A stretch of 5,776 bases of DNA from CALXVA01 sp964587175 (GCA_964587175.1 CAZPKK010000052.1:1-5776), one strand, 5' to 3'; numbered from the stretch's first letter, positions 1 to 5,727 are shown. The notes: generated by a model not told the origin, from the sequence alone. Translations and numbers: made by a program.

Positions 1-299
1 AGTTGCTAATTTTGAGAGGGAGGTACTTGAAATAGGCACTTTCTTTTTACTCCTATTCCTTTTTGCGCAAAACTTTAATTTTGTGCAATAAGGATCCTGC
101 TTTTTATTACGGCTGAATTTTAATCTTTCTTCTACCCTTTCTTTTTATAAATTAAAAATTATCTTCTAATTTATTTCTATTTTCATTATTCTTGAAGAAC
201 ATGAGCTGAATGAAAGAGAACATTCCAATATGAAAGAACATTAATTTATTTATATAATTAGAATAAAAAATCTGTTATTTTCTTGTAGTATTACTTGTT
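1..299. other. Region downstream of rho without a convincing gene
   Basis: This stretch follows the rho stop codon. I see no clear rho-independent terminator directly after rho: no GC-rich stem followed by a T run is visible on the minus strand. The part nearest rho (about 145-299) is extremely AT-rich. Bases 1-120 have a visibly higher GC content (about one third) and hold a 10-bp hairpin at 63-88. On the minus strand one frame stays open from 144 to the window edge (48 codons, very lysine/arginine rich) with no ATG or TTG. Its only conventional initiator is a GTG close to the edge, roughly ten bases after an AGGAG. It may be the start of another gene, part of a dispersed repeat, or chance. 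No tRNA or rRNA was recognised. Confidence 0.5.
63..88. repeat. 10-bp inverted repeat (hairpin) downstream of rho
   Basis: The arms TTGCGCAAAA (63-72) and TTTTGTGCAA (79-88) flank a 6-base loop. Read as plus-strand RNA all ten positions pair, one as a G-U wobble; read as minus-strand RNA the same position is an A-C mismatch. No T run follows on either strand, so it is not a standard terminator. The wobble would favour a structure made from the plus strand, but no plus-strand gene is visible next to it. Its role is unknown. Confidence 0.5.
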
Positions 300-1625
300 T
301 TAAAAGATTTTGGTTGATTGTACTTTTTCTATAAATTCTGCATTGTTTTTTGTATGTGTGATAAGTTCAAGTACTTTTTCAGTCATATCATTTGTACTCA
401 TGTTAGATAATGCCCTTCTAATTGTAAATACAACTGAAAATTCTTCAGGAGTGAGCAAAAGCTCTTCCCTCCTTGTTCCAGATTTATTTATATCAATTGC
501 TGGGAAAATTCGTTTTTCTGATAATCCTCTATCTAAGTGAACTTCCATATTTCCAGTTCCTTTAAATTCTTCATATATAATATCATCCATTCTGCTTCCT
601 GTATCTACTAATGCTGTAGCAAGAATTGTAAGGCTTCCACCATTTTCTATATTTCTTGCAGCCCCAAAGAATTTTTTTGGTTTGTGTAATGCGCTTGGAT
701 CAAGACCACCAGATAATGTTCTTCCAGAAGAAGGTATTACAAGATTATAAGCTCGTGCAAGTCTAGTTATACTGTCTAATAATATAACAACATCCTTATT
801 TTGCTCTGTTAGCCTTTTTGCTCTTTCTAAAACCATTTCTGCAACCTTTACATGATGCTCTGGAAGTTCATCAAATGTAGAATATATAACATCGCCTTTT
901 ATTGAACGACGCATGTCGGTTACTTCTTCTGGCCTTTCATCAATTAATAACACTATTAATTCTATCTCAGGCTTATTTATAGAAATGGAATTTGCTATTT
1001 TCTTTATTAATGTAGTTTTCCCTACTTTGGGAGGAGCTACAATCATTCCTCTTTGTCCTTTGCCTATTGGAGACATTAAATCTATAATTCTCATAGCATA
1101 TTCATCAGGAGATGTCTCGAGTCTAATTCTCTCATTAGGATGAATAGGTATCAAATCATCAAATTTTTTCCTCTTATATGCCATTTCTGGAGCTTCTCCA
1201 TTTACTTCTCCAACATATATTAAAGCTGGAAATTTTTCTCCTTCTTTTGGCATTCTTGAAATTCCTTTTACTTTATCTCCTTTATCTAATTTAAATCTTC
1301 TAATTTGAACTGGAGAAATATATACATCGTTTGCAGTTGAAAGATAATTATCTCCTCTTAGAAATCCGTATCCATCAGGTAGAACTTCTAGAATCCCTTC
1401 AACTATTTTGTCATCATTATTTGTTAGTTTATATCCTAAAGAAGTAAATTCTTCACTTCTTTTTTCTTCTACATTCTCAGTTAAATTTTTACTTTTCTCT
1501 TCATTATTAGGCGTATTATTAAGCAAATTTAATAAATCCTCTTTCTTTAATTTTGAGACATTTTTATAACCCTTTTCTTTAGCGATTTGACGTAATTCTA
1601 CCAAAGTATAATCGTTTAAATCCAT
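300..1625 (-). CDS. rho: Transcription termination factor Rho
   Basis: Hexameric RNA-dependent ATPase/helicase that binds nascent RNA and releases RNA polymerase. The 441-residue product has the full family layout. An N-terminal SAP-like helical domain (about 5-37) precedes a short polar Asn/Glu/Lys linker (about 38-62). An OB/cold-shock RNA-binding domain follows, with the RNP1-like DGYGFLR at 84-90. The C-terminal RecA-type ATPase has Walker A APPKVGKT at 197-204, the catalytic-glutamate region LIDERPEEVTDM at 227-238, Walker B VVILLDSITR at 279-288, the Q-loop LSGGLDPSAL at 304-313 and the R-loop KGTGNME at 355-361. All key residues are present, so it should be active. The linker is short compared with the long insertions of some Clostridia and Actinobacteria. 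The ATG at 1625 follows AGGGGG with 8 bases between. A hairpin and a candidate promoter separate rho from divIC, so it is probably its own transcription unit. The rpmE gene often found near rho is not seen here. Confidence 0.97.
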   Translation of the reverse strand: MDLNDYTLVELRQIAKEKGYKNVSKLKKEDLLNLLNNTPNNEEKSKNLTENVEEKRSEEFTSLGYKLTNNDDKIVEGILEVLPDGYGFLRGDNYLSTANDVYISPVQIRRFKLDKGDKVKGISRMPKEGEKFPALIYVGEVNGEAPEMAYKRKKFDDLIPIHPNERIRLETSPDEYAMRIIDLMSPIGKGQRGMIVAPPKVGKTTLIKKIANSISINKPEIELIVLLIDERPEEVTDMRRSIKGDVIYSTFDELPEHHVKVAEMVLERAKRLTEQNKDVVILLDSITRLARAYNLVIPSSGRTLSGGLDPSALHKPKKFFGAARNIENGGSLTILATALVDTGSRMDDIIYEEFKGTGNMEVHLDRGLSEKRIFPAIDINKSGTRREELLLTPEEFSVVFTIRRALSNMSTNDMTEKVLELITHTKNNAEFIEKVQSTKIF

Positions 1626-1664
1626 AAATTAGGCCCCCTATATATTATTAAAATTTAATTTTTT

Positions 1665-1693
1665 GTTATATTTGTATTTTGAAAAATTGAAAA
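1665..1693 (-). promoter_or_regulatory. Candidate sigma-A promoter for rho
   Basis: On the minus strand TTTTCA (1693-1688, four of six consensus bases) lies 17 bases before TATAAC (1670-1665, five of six). It sits downstream of the divIC hairpin and about 40 bases before the rho start. AT-rich DNA makes chance matches common, but a promoter is expected here because a terminator separates the two genes. Confidence 0.4.
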
Positions 1694-1705
1694 GAAATGA
1701 AATAA

Positions 1706-1742
1706 AATGAAAAAATAAATTTTGAGGCAATTTTCATGCCTC
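1706..1742 (-). terminator. Rho-independent terminator after divIC
   Basis: On the minus strand GAGGCA (1742-1737) pairs perfectly with TGCCTC (1729-1724) across a 7-base loop. An A/T stretch with a run of six Ts follows, about ten bases below the stem. The 6-bp stem is short and the T run is slightly displaced, so some transcripts may read through into rho. It begins 10 bases after the divIC stop codon. Confidence 0.6.
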
Positions 1743-1751
1743 TATAATATA

Positions 1752-2033
1752 TTATTTTTCGATATCAACATAAACTCTTTCATTAGGATAATACATTCCT
1801 AACTTCTCTCTTGCAATTTGTTCAATATATTCATCTGAATTTATATTATTCTTTATTTCTTCTAATTCGGCTTGCTCTTCTTCAGCCGTTTCTATATCTT
1901 CTTCATATTTAGCTTTTTGATTAGCATAAGAATTTAAGGTTTGTTGTTGTTTAACGACTGTATATATAAAATATACTATAAATGCTATTATTAATAGCTT
2001 TTTTAAGAAATTAAGTATTATTTTCTTTTTCAT
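1752..2033 (-). CDS. divIC: Septum formation initiator DivIC/FtsB family protein
   Basis: Small bitopic division protein. In Bacillus subtilis, DivIC works with FtsL and DivIB in the divisome to activate septal wall synthesis. The 93-residue product has the expected layout: a basic start (MKKK), one membrane segment at about 8-27, a charged coiled coil rich in Glu, Lys and Gln at about 28-62, and a C-terminal conserved block at about 66-90 containing YIEQIAREKLGM and the PNE motif. Its position directly behind yabP-yabQ matches the Bacillus and Clostridium gene order, which favours DivIC over the related FtsL or FtsB. The ATG at 2033 is the only usable start, because in-frame codons upstream reach a stop at 2057. 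Its ribosome site, GGAGTG, sits unusually far away (11 bases), so translation may be modest. A hairpin follows the stop. Confidence 0.9.
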   Translation of the reverse strand: MKKKIILNFLKKLLIIAFIVYFIYTVVKQQQTLNSYANQKAKYEEDIETAEEEQAELEEIKNNINSDEYIEQIAREKLGMYYPNERVYVDIEK

Positions 2034-2060
2034 ATGTACTTTTTCACTCCAGAATTAATC

Positions 2061-2088
2061 TATTTATATTTTTCTACATTTTTTTCAA
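2061..2088 (-). promoter_or_regulatory. Weak candidate promoter before divIC
   Basis: In the 68-base yabQ-divIC gap the minus strand has TTGAAA (2088-2083) and TAAATA (2066-2061) 16 bases apart, overlapping TATAAA (2068-2063), which would leave a 14-base spacer. Vegetative expression of divIC independent of the sporulation genes is expected from B. subtilis, but neither -10 option is a good match, so this is a guess supported by context. Confidence 0.25.
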
Positions 2089-2101
2089 AAATCCTTCTTT
2101 A

Positions 2102-2563
2102 TTATTGAATTTTATCCGATAAATTGTTTTTTTTCTTTAGTTTAAAACTGTTTTTTTGTAATTTTATTTTAAATTTTGACTTTATTTTAATAATAAAAAG
2201 ATTAATTGGCGAAATCAAGTATTTTTTAATAAGTTTTATAGGATATGCAATTATTCTTTTAAAAAAATCAATTATATTTACTAATATTTTTACGAGATAT
2301 TTACTAAAAATTAGTAAATATACAATAATGCCCAATATAATTCCAATAAATATATATGCTCTTAATTCACCATTGTTGAACATAAAAATACTAAATAACA
2401 ATATAGTTGCTGCTAAAATCCAAAAAAGGAAATCATGTATATAAATAATAAAGTCTGAGGTTTTGAAGCACTTTCTTATTACTTTAAATATATCAAATAA
2501 TATTCCAATAATAATTCCCACTAATATAAAGTAAAGTAAGGTATATAATTGATTAATATTCAA
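2102..2563 (-). CDS. yabQ: Spore cortex biosynthesis protein YabQ
   Basis: Integral membrane protein needed for spore cortex formation in B. subtilis, where it localises to the outer forespore membrane; its biochemical role is unknown. The 153-residue product has three clear hydrophobic segments at about 4-26, 38-62 and 67-88, perhaps a fourth at 89-103, then a highly basic C-terminal tail. Residues typical of the family are visible: Asp24 and Arg30 after the first segment, HDFLFW at 43-48, and NGELRAY at 64-70. It is shorter than the B. subtilis protein (about 210 residues), mainly at the C-terminus. The start is a TTG at 2563, 9 bases after AGGAGGG (2579-2573); no ATG fits as well. The ribosome site directly abuts the yabP stop codon, so the two genes are co-transcribed and probably translationally coupled. 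Confidence 0.9.
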   Translation of the reverse strand: MNINQLYTLLYFILVGIIIGILFDIFKVIRKCFKTSDFIIYIHDFLFWILAATILLFSIFMFNNGELRAYIFIGIILGIIVYLLIFSKYLVKILVNIIDFFKRIIAYPIKLIKKYLISPINLFIIKIKSKFKIKLQKNSFKLKKKNNLSDKIQ

Positions 2564-2572
2564 GTTAAGTAA

Positions 2573-2579
2573 CCCTCCT
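2573..2579 (-). promoter_or_regulatory. Ribosome binding site that sets the yabQ TTG start
   Basis: AGGAGGG lies immediately after the yabP TAA and 9 bases before TTG at 2563. The strong site compensates for the weak initiation codon and supports this start over internal codons. Confidence 0.75.
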
Positions 2580-2580
2580 A

Positions 2581-2895
2581 TTATTTAAATATTTTGTTAA
2601 ATATACTTCCTCCACTCTTTCCATCTAAATTCTTTTCACTGTACCCTAAATTGTATATTTCTCCATCTACGATTACTTCTGCCGTATCGAGGCTAAGCTT
2701 ATTTATTCTTAAGTCTTCTCCTTTAACTGTCAATAATCCTAATTCAGTTTCTAAAATCACAATTTGATCATCAAAGCTTAGAACATCCAACACTCCGGAT
2801 ATACTTAATTTTTCTCTATTTTCTAATATTAAGTTTTGTATCATACCAGTATTATTTGATATGTTACTATTGTTTTTTCTATCATCAATTGTCAT
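2581..2895 (-). CDS. yabP: Sporulation protein YabP
   Basis: Member of the YabP/YqfC family. In B. subtilis it is made in the mother cell under sigma-E and is required, with YabQ, for building the spore cortex. The 104-residue product is close to the usual size of about 100. After a polar Asn-rich start it has the family's beta-rich core at about 20-85: NREKLSISGV at 26-35, then a run of alternating hydrophobic strands (DQIVILETELGLLTVKG, IINKLSLD-like, AEVIVDGEIYNLGYSE). The C-terminal tail is Gly/Ser/Lys-rich. I chose the ATG at 2895 because GGAGG (2908-2904) sits 8 bases upstream. An earlier in-frame ATG at 2910 overlaps that ribosome site and has none of its own. yabQ starts 17 bases after the stop. 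The gene is isolated from lysC by a strong terminator, so transcription must start in the 2911-3006 gap. Confidence 0.9.
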   Translation of the reverse strand: MTIDDRKNNSNISNNTGMIQNLILENREKLSISGVLDVLSFDDQIVILETELGLLTVKGEDLRINKLSLDTAEVIVDGEIYNLGYSEKNLDGKSGGSIFNKIFK

Positions 2896-2903
2896 AACAA
2901 ATT

Positions 2904-2908
2904 CCTCC
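2904..2908 (-). promoter_or_regulatory. Ribosome binding site that sets the yabP start
   Basis: GGAGG with 8-base spacing to ATG 2895. It overlaps the alternative ATG at 2910, which makes the longer version (109 residues) unlikely. Confidence 0.75.
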
Positions 2909-2932
2909 ATTAAATTTAAACTCTACTAAAAC

Positions 2933-2938
2933 ATTATA
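2933..2938 (-). promoter_or_regulatory. Candidate -10 element for yabP-yabQ
   Basis: TATAAT occurs about 40 bases before the yabP start, in the gap after the lysC terminator where a promoter must exist. No convincing sigma-A -35 lies 16-18 bases upstream (TTCTAA is the best). The surrounding AATATAAT matches the known sigma-E -10 consensus (CATACAHT) at six of eight positions, but a good sigma-E -35 is also missing. The responsible sigma factor cannot be decided from sequence. Confidence 0.35.
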
Positions 2939-3006
2939 TTCACTACTTGTCTCTTTTAGAACTGAAATAGCAGAAATTTGCTTCTATAGTAGAAAATGTA
3001 ATGACT

Positions 3007-3044
3007 AAAAAAGCAACATGCTGACAATCAGCAATGCTGCTTTT
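3007..3044 (-). terminator. Strong rho-independent terminator after lysC
   Basis: On the minus strand the arm at 3044-3028 (AAAAGCAGCATTGCTGA) pairs with 3024-3009 across a 3-base loop, with one mismatch and one bulged base. A run of six Ts (3012-3007) overlaps the base of the stem. It begins 10 bases after the lysC stop. On the plus strand the same stem is followed by TTTTAAATAATTTTT, so it could also act in reverse, though no plus-strand gene is seen. Confidence 0.88.
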
Positions 3045-3054
3045 AAATAATTTT

Positions 3055-4233
3055 TCAGATTAATTCATGATGTAACTGTTCAAGAAGTTTATCACTAACT
3101 TTTTCTTTGGTCATAAACGACAATTTACATTCTTCTAGGTCTAAAGAGAATATTTCTGTCGAATTTATATTTAAAATTTCTAAAACTTTTTTTACTACAT
3201 TTCTATTATTCATAATTCCATATCCTACAAGAGATATTCTAGAAATGTTTGTAAAAGATGAACTAAACATTGCATGTTCTTTTTCTAATAGTTCTTGGAA
3301 TTTAGGCAAATCAGAGGTCTTTATTGTAAAACTTATATTGAAGCTGTTAGTACTATTATTAATTATATTTGTAGGAAATATTTCATTTTCTAATAATGAA
3401 AAATATAATTTGTTTAACATATCTGCATTATAGTTTTCATACTTTAAGTTTATTAGAAAAAGATTGTCGTTCTTTACTATGCTTTTTACAGCACTTTCCT
3501 CTATTTTATTATTTATCACAGTACCTGTATTATTATTAAATGTTGAGCCAGTCTCAATTAAGACATTATATTTTTGAGCAATTTCTACACATCTATTATG
3601 AAGTACCTTTGCTCCTTCGTTAGATAAATCAAGCATTTCTGTATATGATAATTCACCAATTTTCTTTGCATCTGTAATTTTGTTCGGATCTGTAGAATAT
3701 ACTCCATCAACATCTGAAAAAATATAACAATGATCTGCTTTTACAGCTGCAGCAACAGCAACAGCTGTTGTGTCAGAACCGCCCCTACCCAAAGTAGTGA
3801 TATCTTTCTTGTCGCTAATTCCCTGAAATCCAGCAATAATAACTATTTTATTATCGTTTAATTCATTTTTTATTCTTTCTGTATTTATATATTCTATTTT
3901 AGCTTCACCATTTGCATCTGATGTGTAAATTCCTGCTTGCCAACCTGTTAATGAAATAGATTCATATCCTAATCTATTTAGCAATATTGCAAGTTTTGAA
4001 ATTGAAATTTGTTCTCCAGTACTAAGCAATACGTCCATTTCTCTTTTGTTTGGCTCATAAGATAATTCTTTTGCTTCTTTTATAAGGTTGTCTGTTGTTT
4101 TCCCTTGTGCTGAAACAACTACTATTACTTTATTGTTTTTGTTGTAAAAATCAATAATTTTGTTAGCAACAATATTTAATTTTATATTGTCTGCTAGTGA
4201 ACTTCCTCCAAATTTTAAGACTATGGTTTCCAT
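3055..4233 (-). CDS. lysC: Aspartokinase (aspartate kinase), monofunctional
   Basis: Cytosolic enzyme that phosphorylates L-aspartate with ATP, the first step to lysine, diaminopimelate, threonine and methionine. Diaminopimelate also feeds cell-wall peptidoglycan and, in spore formers, dipicolinate. The N-terminal amino-acid-kinase domain (about 1-240) is intact: KFGGSS at 7-12, STGEQIS at 71-77, FQGIS at 136-140, TLGRGGSDTTAVA at 147-159, DVDGVYSTDP at 174-183 and EGAKVLH at 206-212. The C-terminal half has the length and strand pattern of two ACT domains (about 250-316 and 328-392), but their usual ligand-binding signatures are poorly kept. At 392 residues it is slightly shorter than typical homologues (about 400-410). 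The ATG at 4233 follows AGAGGA with a 9-base spacing. It is a single-gene unit between a weak hairpin and a strong terminator. The 98-base upstream gap is too short for a lysine riboswitch, and no T-box is seen. The lysC symbol denotes the family; dapG-like is equally possible. Confidence 0.92.
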   Translation of the reverse strand: METIVLKFGGSSLADNIKLNIVANKIIDFYNKNNKVIVVVSAQGKTTDNLIKEAKELSYEPNKREMDVLLSTGEQISISKLAILLNRLGYESISLTGWQAGIYTSDANGEAKIEYINTERIKNELNDNKIVIIAGFQGISDKKDITTLGRGGSDTTAVAVAAAVKADHCYIFSDVDGVYSTDPNKITDAKKIGELSYTEMLDLSNEGAKVLHNRCVEIAQKYNVLIETGSTFNNNTGTVINNKIEESAVKSIVKNDNLFLINLKYENYNADMLNKLYFSLLENEIFPTNIINNSTNSFNISFTIKTSDLPKFQELLEKEHAMFSSSFTNISRISLVGYGIMNNRNVVKKVLEILNINSTEIFSLDLEECKLSFMTKEKVSDKLLEQLHHELI

Positions 4234-4261
4234 AAAAAACAGTCCTCTGTATTAAATGTAA

Positions 4262-4290
4262 AAGGCGTAAATATACTTATATTTTGCCTT
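4262..4290 (-). terminator. Weak hairpin between prfB and lysC
   Basis: On the minus strand AAGGC (4290-4286) pairs with GCCTT (4266-4262), and an inner AT-only stem extends it after a small bulge. The tail is TTACATTTAAT, only moderately T-rich. It could be a leaky terminator for prfB or a leader hairpin for lysC, whose start lies 28 bases further on. Confidence 0.4.
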
Positions 4291-4331
4291 AATATATTTT
4301 ATTATTTTAGGAAGTTTAAAGTTACTTTTTA

Positions 4332-5433
4332 TTATATTAAACTTCTTAAATAACTATCAATAAATCCATTTAAATCGCCATCCATTACAGCTTGAACATT
4401 TCCTACTTCATAACCAGTTCTGTGGTCTTTTACCATTGTATATGGACAAAATACATATGAACGAATCTGGCTTCCCCATGCAATATCCATTTGTATTCCT
4501 TTTAACTCATCAATAGTTTCTTTGTGTTCTTGTTCTTTTAAATGAAGTAGTTTTGATTTTAACATTTTCATTGCTGTCTCTCTATTTTGAATTTGAGATC
4601 TTTCTGTTTGACAAGCAACTACAATATTAGTTGGAATATGTGTAATTCTAACTGCAGAAGAGGTTTTATTTATATGCTGTCCTCCTGCTCCTGATGCTCT
4701 ATAAGTATCTATTTTCAAATCATCTGGATTAATATCTATTTCAATATCATCTGTAATCTCTGGAAGTACTTCAACTGATGCAAAAGATGTATGTCTCCTT
4801 CCCCCTGCATCAAAAGGCGATATCCTAACTAGTCTATGTACTCCCTGTTCCCCCTTTAGATATCCATATGCATAATCTCCTGAAACTAAAAATGTAACAC
4901 TTTTTATTCCAGCTTCATCTCCTGGTAAATAATCTAGCTCTTCTACGGTATATCCATTATCATTTGCCCATCTAGTATACATTCGATAAAGCATATCTAC
5001 CCAGTCTTGAGCTTCTGTCCCCCCTGCTCCTGGATGAAGAGTAATAATTGCATTATTATTATCGTATTTTTCTGATAATAAAGTAGAAATTTCTAGTTTT
5101 TCAATCTCTTGTTTCAGAGAACGAACACCATTTTCTAGTTCTTCTTCCAAATCCGAATCACTTTCTTCCTGAAGAAGAGCTTGTAATTCTATTAAACTTT
5201 CTAAATCTTTCTTTATTGATTTATATTTAGTTACTTTGCTTTTTAGATTTGTAATTCTTTTTAAGATTTTAGAACTATTATTAGAATCTTGCCAAAAATT
5301 TGCATTTGTTGTTTGTTCTTCAAGATTTTTTAATTCAGATTCTAATTGTGAAATGTCAAAGTGAATCACCTATCTTGTTTAGTTTATTATTCAGTTCTTC
5401 TAATTTGCCTCTTATTTCTTGTAAGTCAATCAA
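4332..5433 (-). CDS. prfB: Peptide chain release factor 2 (programmed +1 frameshift)
   Basis: RF2 recognises UGA and UAA stop codons in the ribosomal A site and triggers release of the finished protein. The gene is split. Codons 1-25 run from TTG at 5433 to CTT at 5359. An in-frame TGA (5358-5356) follows. Reading resumes in the +1 frame at GAC (5357) and ends with TAA at 4334-4332. The joined product is 366 residues, the usual RF2 size. The anticodon-like tripeptide SPF falls at 205-207 and the peptidyl-hydrolysis motif GGQ at 250-252, the same numbers as in E. coli RF2. Residue 246 is Ala, as in most bacteria. The acidic, coiled N-terminal domain covers about 1-110. Scarce RF2 lets the ribosome pause at the TGA and slip, giving autoregulation. 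TTG 5433 is the only start: a stop lies in frame just upstream, and AGGATGTGAT (5446-5437) is a strong ribosome site. A GTG at 5369 in the +1 frame is not the true start. Confidence 0.96.
5355..5371 (-). promoter_or_regulatory. RF2 programmed +1 frameshift site
   Basis: The slippery core CTT TGA C (5361-5355) is exactly the one known from RF2 genes: the tRNA on CTT slips to TTT, and GAC is read next. Upstream, AGGTGAT (5371-5365) is complementary over seven bases to the 16S anti-Shine-Dalgarno tail and should act as the internal stimulator. In E. coli the stimulator is AGGGGG with three bases before CTT. Here the paired segment is shifted along the 16S tail and AGG lies further away. TGA is codon 26, as in E. 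coli. Confidence 0.93.
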
Positions 5434-5436
5434 ATT

Positions 5437-5446
5437 ATCACATCCT
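5437..5446 (-). promoter_or_regulatory. Ribosome binding site that sets the prfB TTG start
   Basis: AGGATGTGAT matches the extended Shine-Dalgarno AGGAGGTGAT at nine of ten positions and leaves 3 bases to TTG 5433 (7 from the AGGATG core). The ATG inside it is followed directly by TGA, so it is not a gene start. Confidence 0.75.
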
Positions 5447-5509
5447 TTTTTCTATATGATTATAATATAAACTATCTCAAATTTATATAATTATATAATA
5501 TTCAACCTG

Positions 5510-5539
5510 ATTTTATATAAATTCTCACTGATTTGTCAA
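5510..5539 (-). promoter_or_regulatory. Sigma-A-like promoter for prfB
   Basis: A perfect TTGACA (5539-5534) is followed by TATAAA (5517-5512) after 16 bases, or TAAAAT (5515-5510) after 18. Transcription would start near 5505, giving a leader of about 70 AT-rich bases before the TTG start. It sits just after the hairpin terminator of the upstream unit. Confidence 0.65.
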
Positions 5540-5582
5540 GAGTTGAGTGTAATAATAAAAAATATTAAAGTATAGATTGTTC

Positions 5583-5619
5583 AAAATATAAGGAGGATAT
5601 AGCTCACTATACCCTCCTT
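5583..5619 (-). terminator. Rho-independent terminator upstream of prfB
   Basis: On the minus strand AAGGAGGGTATAG (5619-5607) pairs with CTATATCCTCCTT (5602-5590) across the tetraloop TGAG, 13 pairs with one G-T wobble that would be a mismatch on the plus strand. ATATTTTGA follows. This would end transcription of the genes entering from the right edge. The T tail is weak, but the stem is strong. Confidence 0.72.
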
Positions 5620-5727
5620 GCTTCTTCCTTTTTTTAAAATATTCTTGAATTGCATCATCAAATATATCAGTTGCATATTTTTTTGATTCTTCTGTACTTG
5701 ATAAAAGTCTTCCTCATATGTTATAGT
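5620..5727 (-). pseudogene. Possible remnant of a small gene, frame broken
   Basis: Between the nuclease-family stop and the terminator, the minus strand reads like coding DNA, but no single frame has a start codon followed by an intact body. One frame (5713 onward) gives STEESKKYATDIFDDAIQEY and then a Lys/Arg-rich KKRKKQGGYS, continuing open through the terminator stem. A second frame gives YEEDFYQ just upstream. One extra T in the run at 5706-5703 would join the two into a continuous acidic-to-basic sequence. An ATG at 5717 opens only a 16-codon frame. This could be a decayed gene, a sequencing error, or plain intergenic DNA. No family was recognised. Confidence 0.3.

Noticed and set aside
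152..241. Minus-strand 29-codon frame with a hydrophobic start (MFFHIGMFSF)
   Set aside because: No Shine-Dalgarno precedes the ATG, and the Met-Phe pattern simply reflects the three short repeats. A micropeptide cannot be supported from this alone.
2124..2444. Plus-strand frame of about 106 codons opposite yabQ
   Set aside because: Its Phe/Ile-rich translation is the antisense shadow of a membrane protein gene, and no ribosome site supports it. The plus-strand frames opposite rho (310-540, 913-1143) and lysC (3107-3433) are rejected for the same reason.
2908..2910. ATG as an earlier yabP start (109 residues)
   Set aside because: It overlaps the GGAGG ribosome site that serves the ATG at 2895 and has no upstream site itself.
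2967..2987. Imperfect inverted repeat ATAGCA...TGCTTCTAT upstream of yabP as an operator
   Set aside because: Only six pairs with a three-base bulge, which is easily found by chance in this AT-rich gap.
4311..4345. 9-bp perfect inverted repeat (GAAGTTTAA / TTAAACTTC) spanning the prfB stop
   Set aside because: It is AT-rich with a 17-base loop, lies partly in coding sequence, and has no T tail. It is probably chance.
5367..5369. GTG as the start of a 345-residue RF2
   Set aside because: It lies inside the frameshift stimulator, has no ribosome site of its own, and would remove the conserved N-terminal 25 residues. The TTG at 5433 plus +1 frameshift gives the normal 366-residue RF2.
5590..5619. 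GTG micro-frame behind AAGGAGG within the terminator stem
   Set aside because: Only eight codons long, and the purine run is explained by the terminator stem itself.
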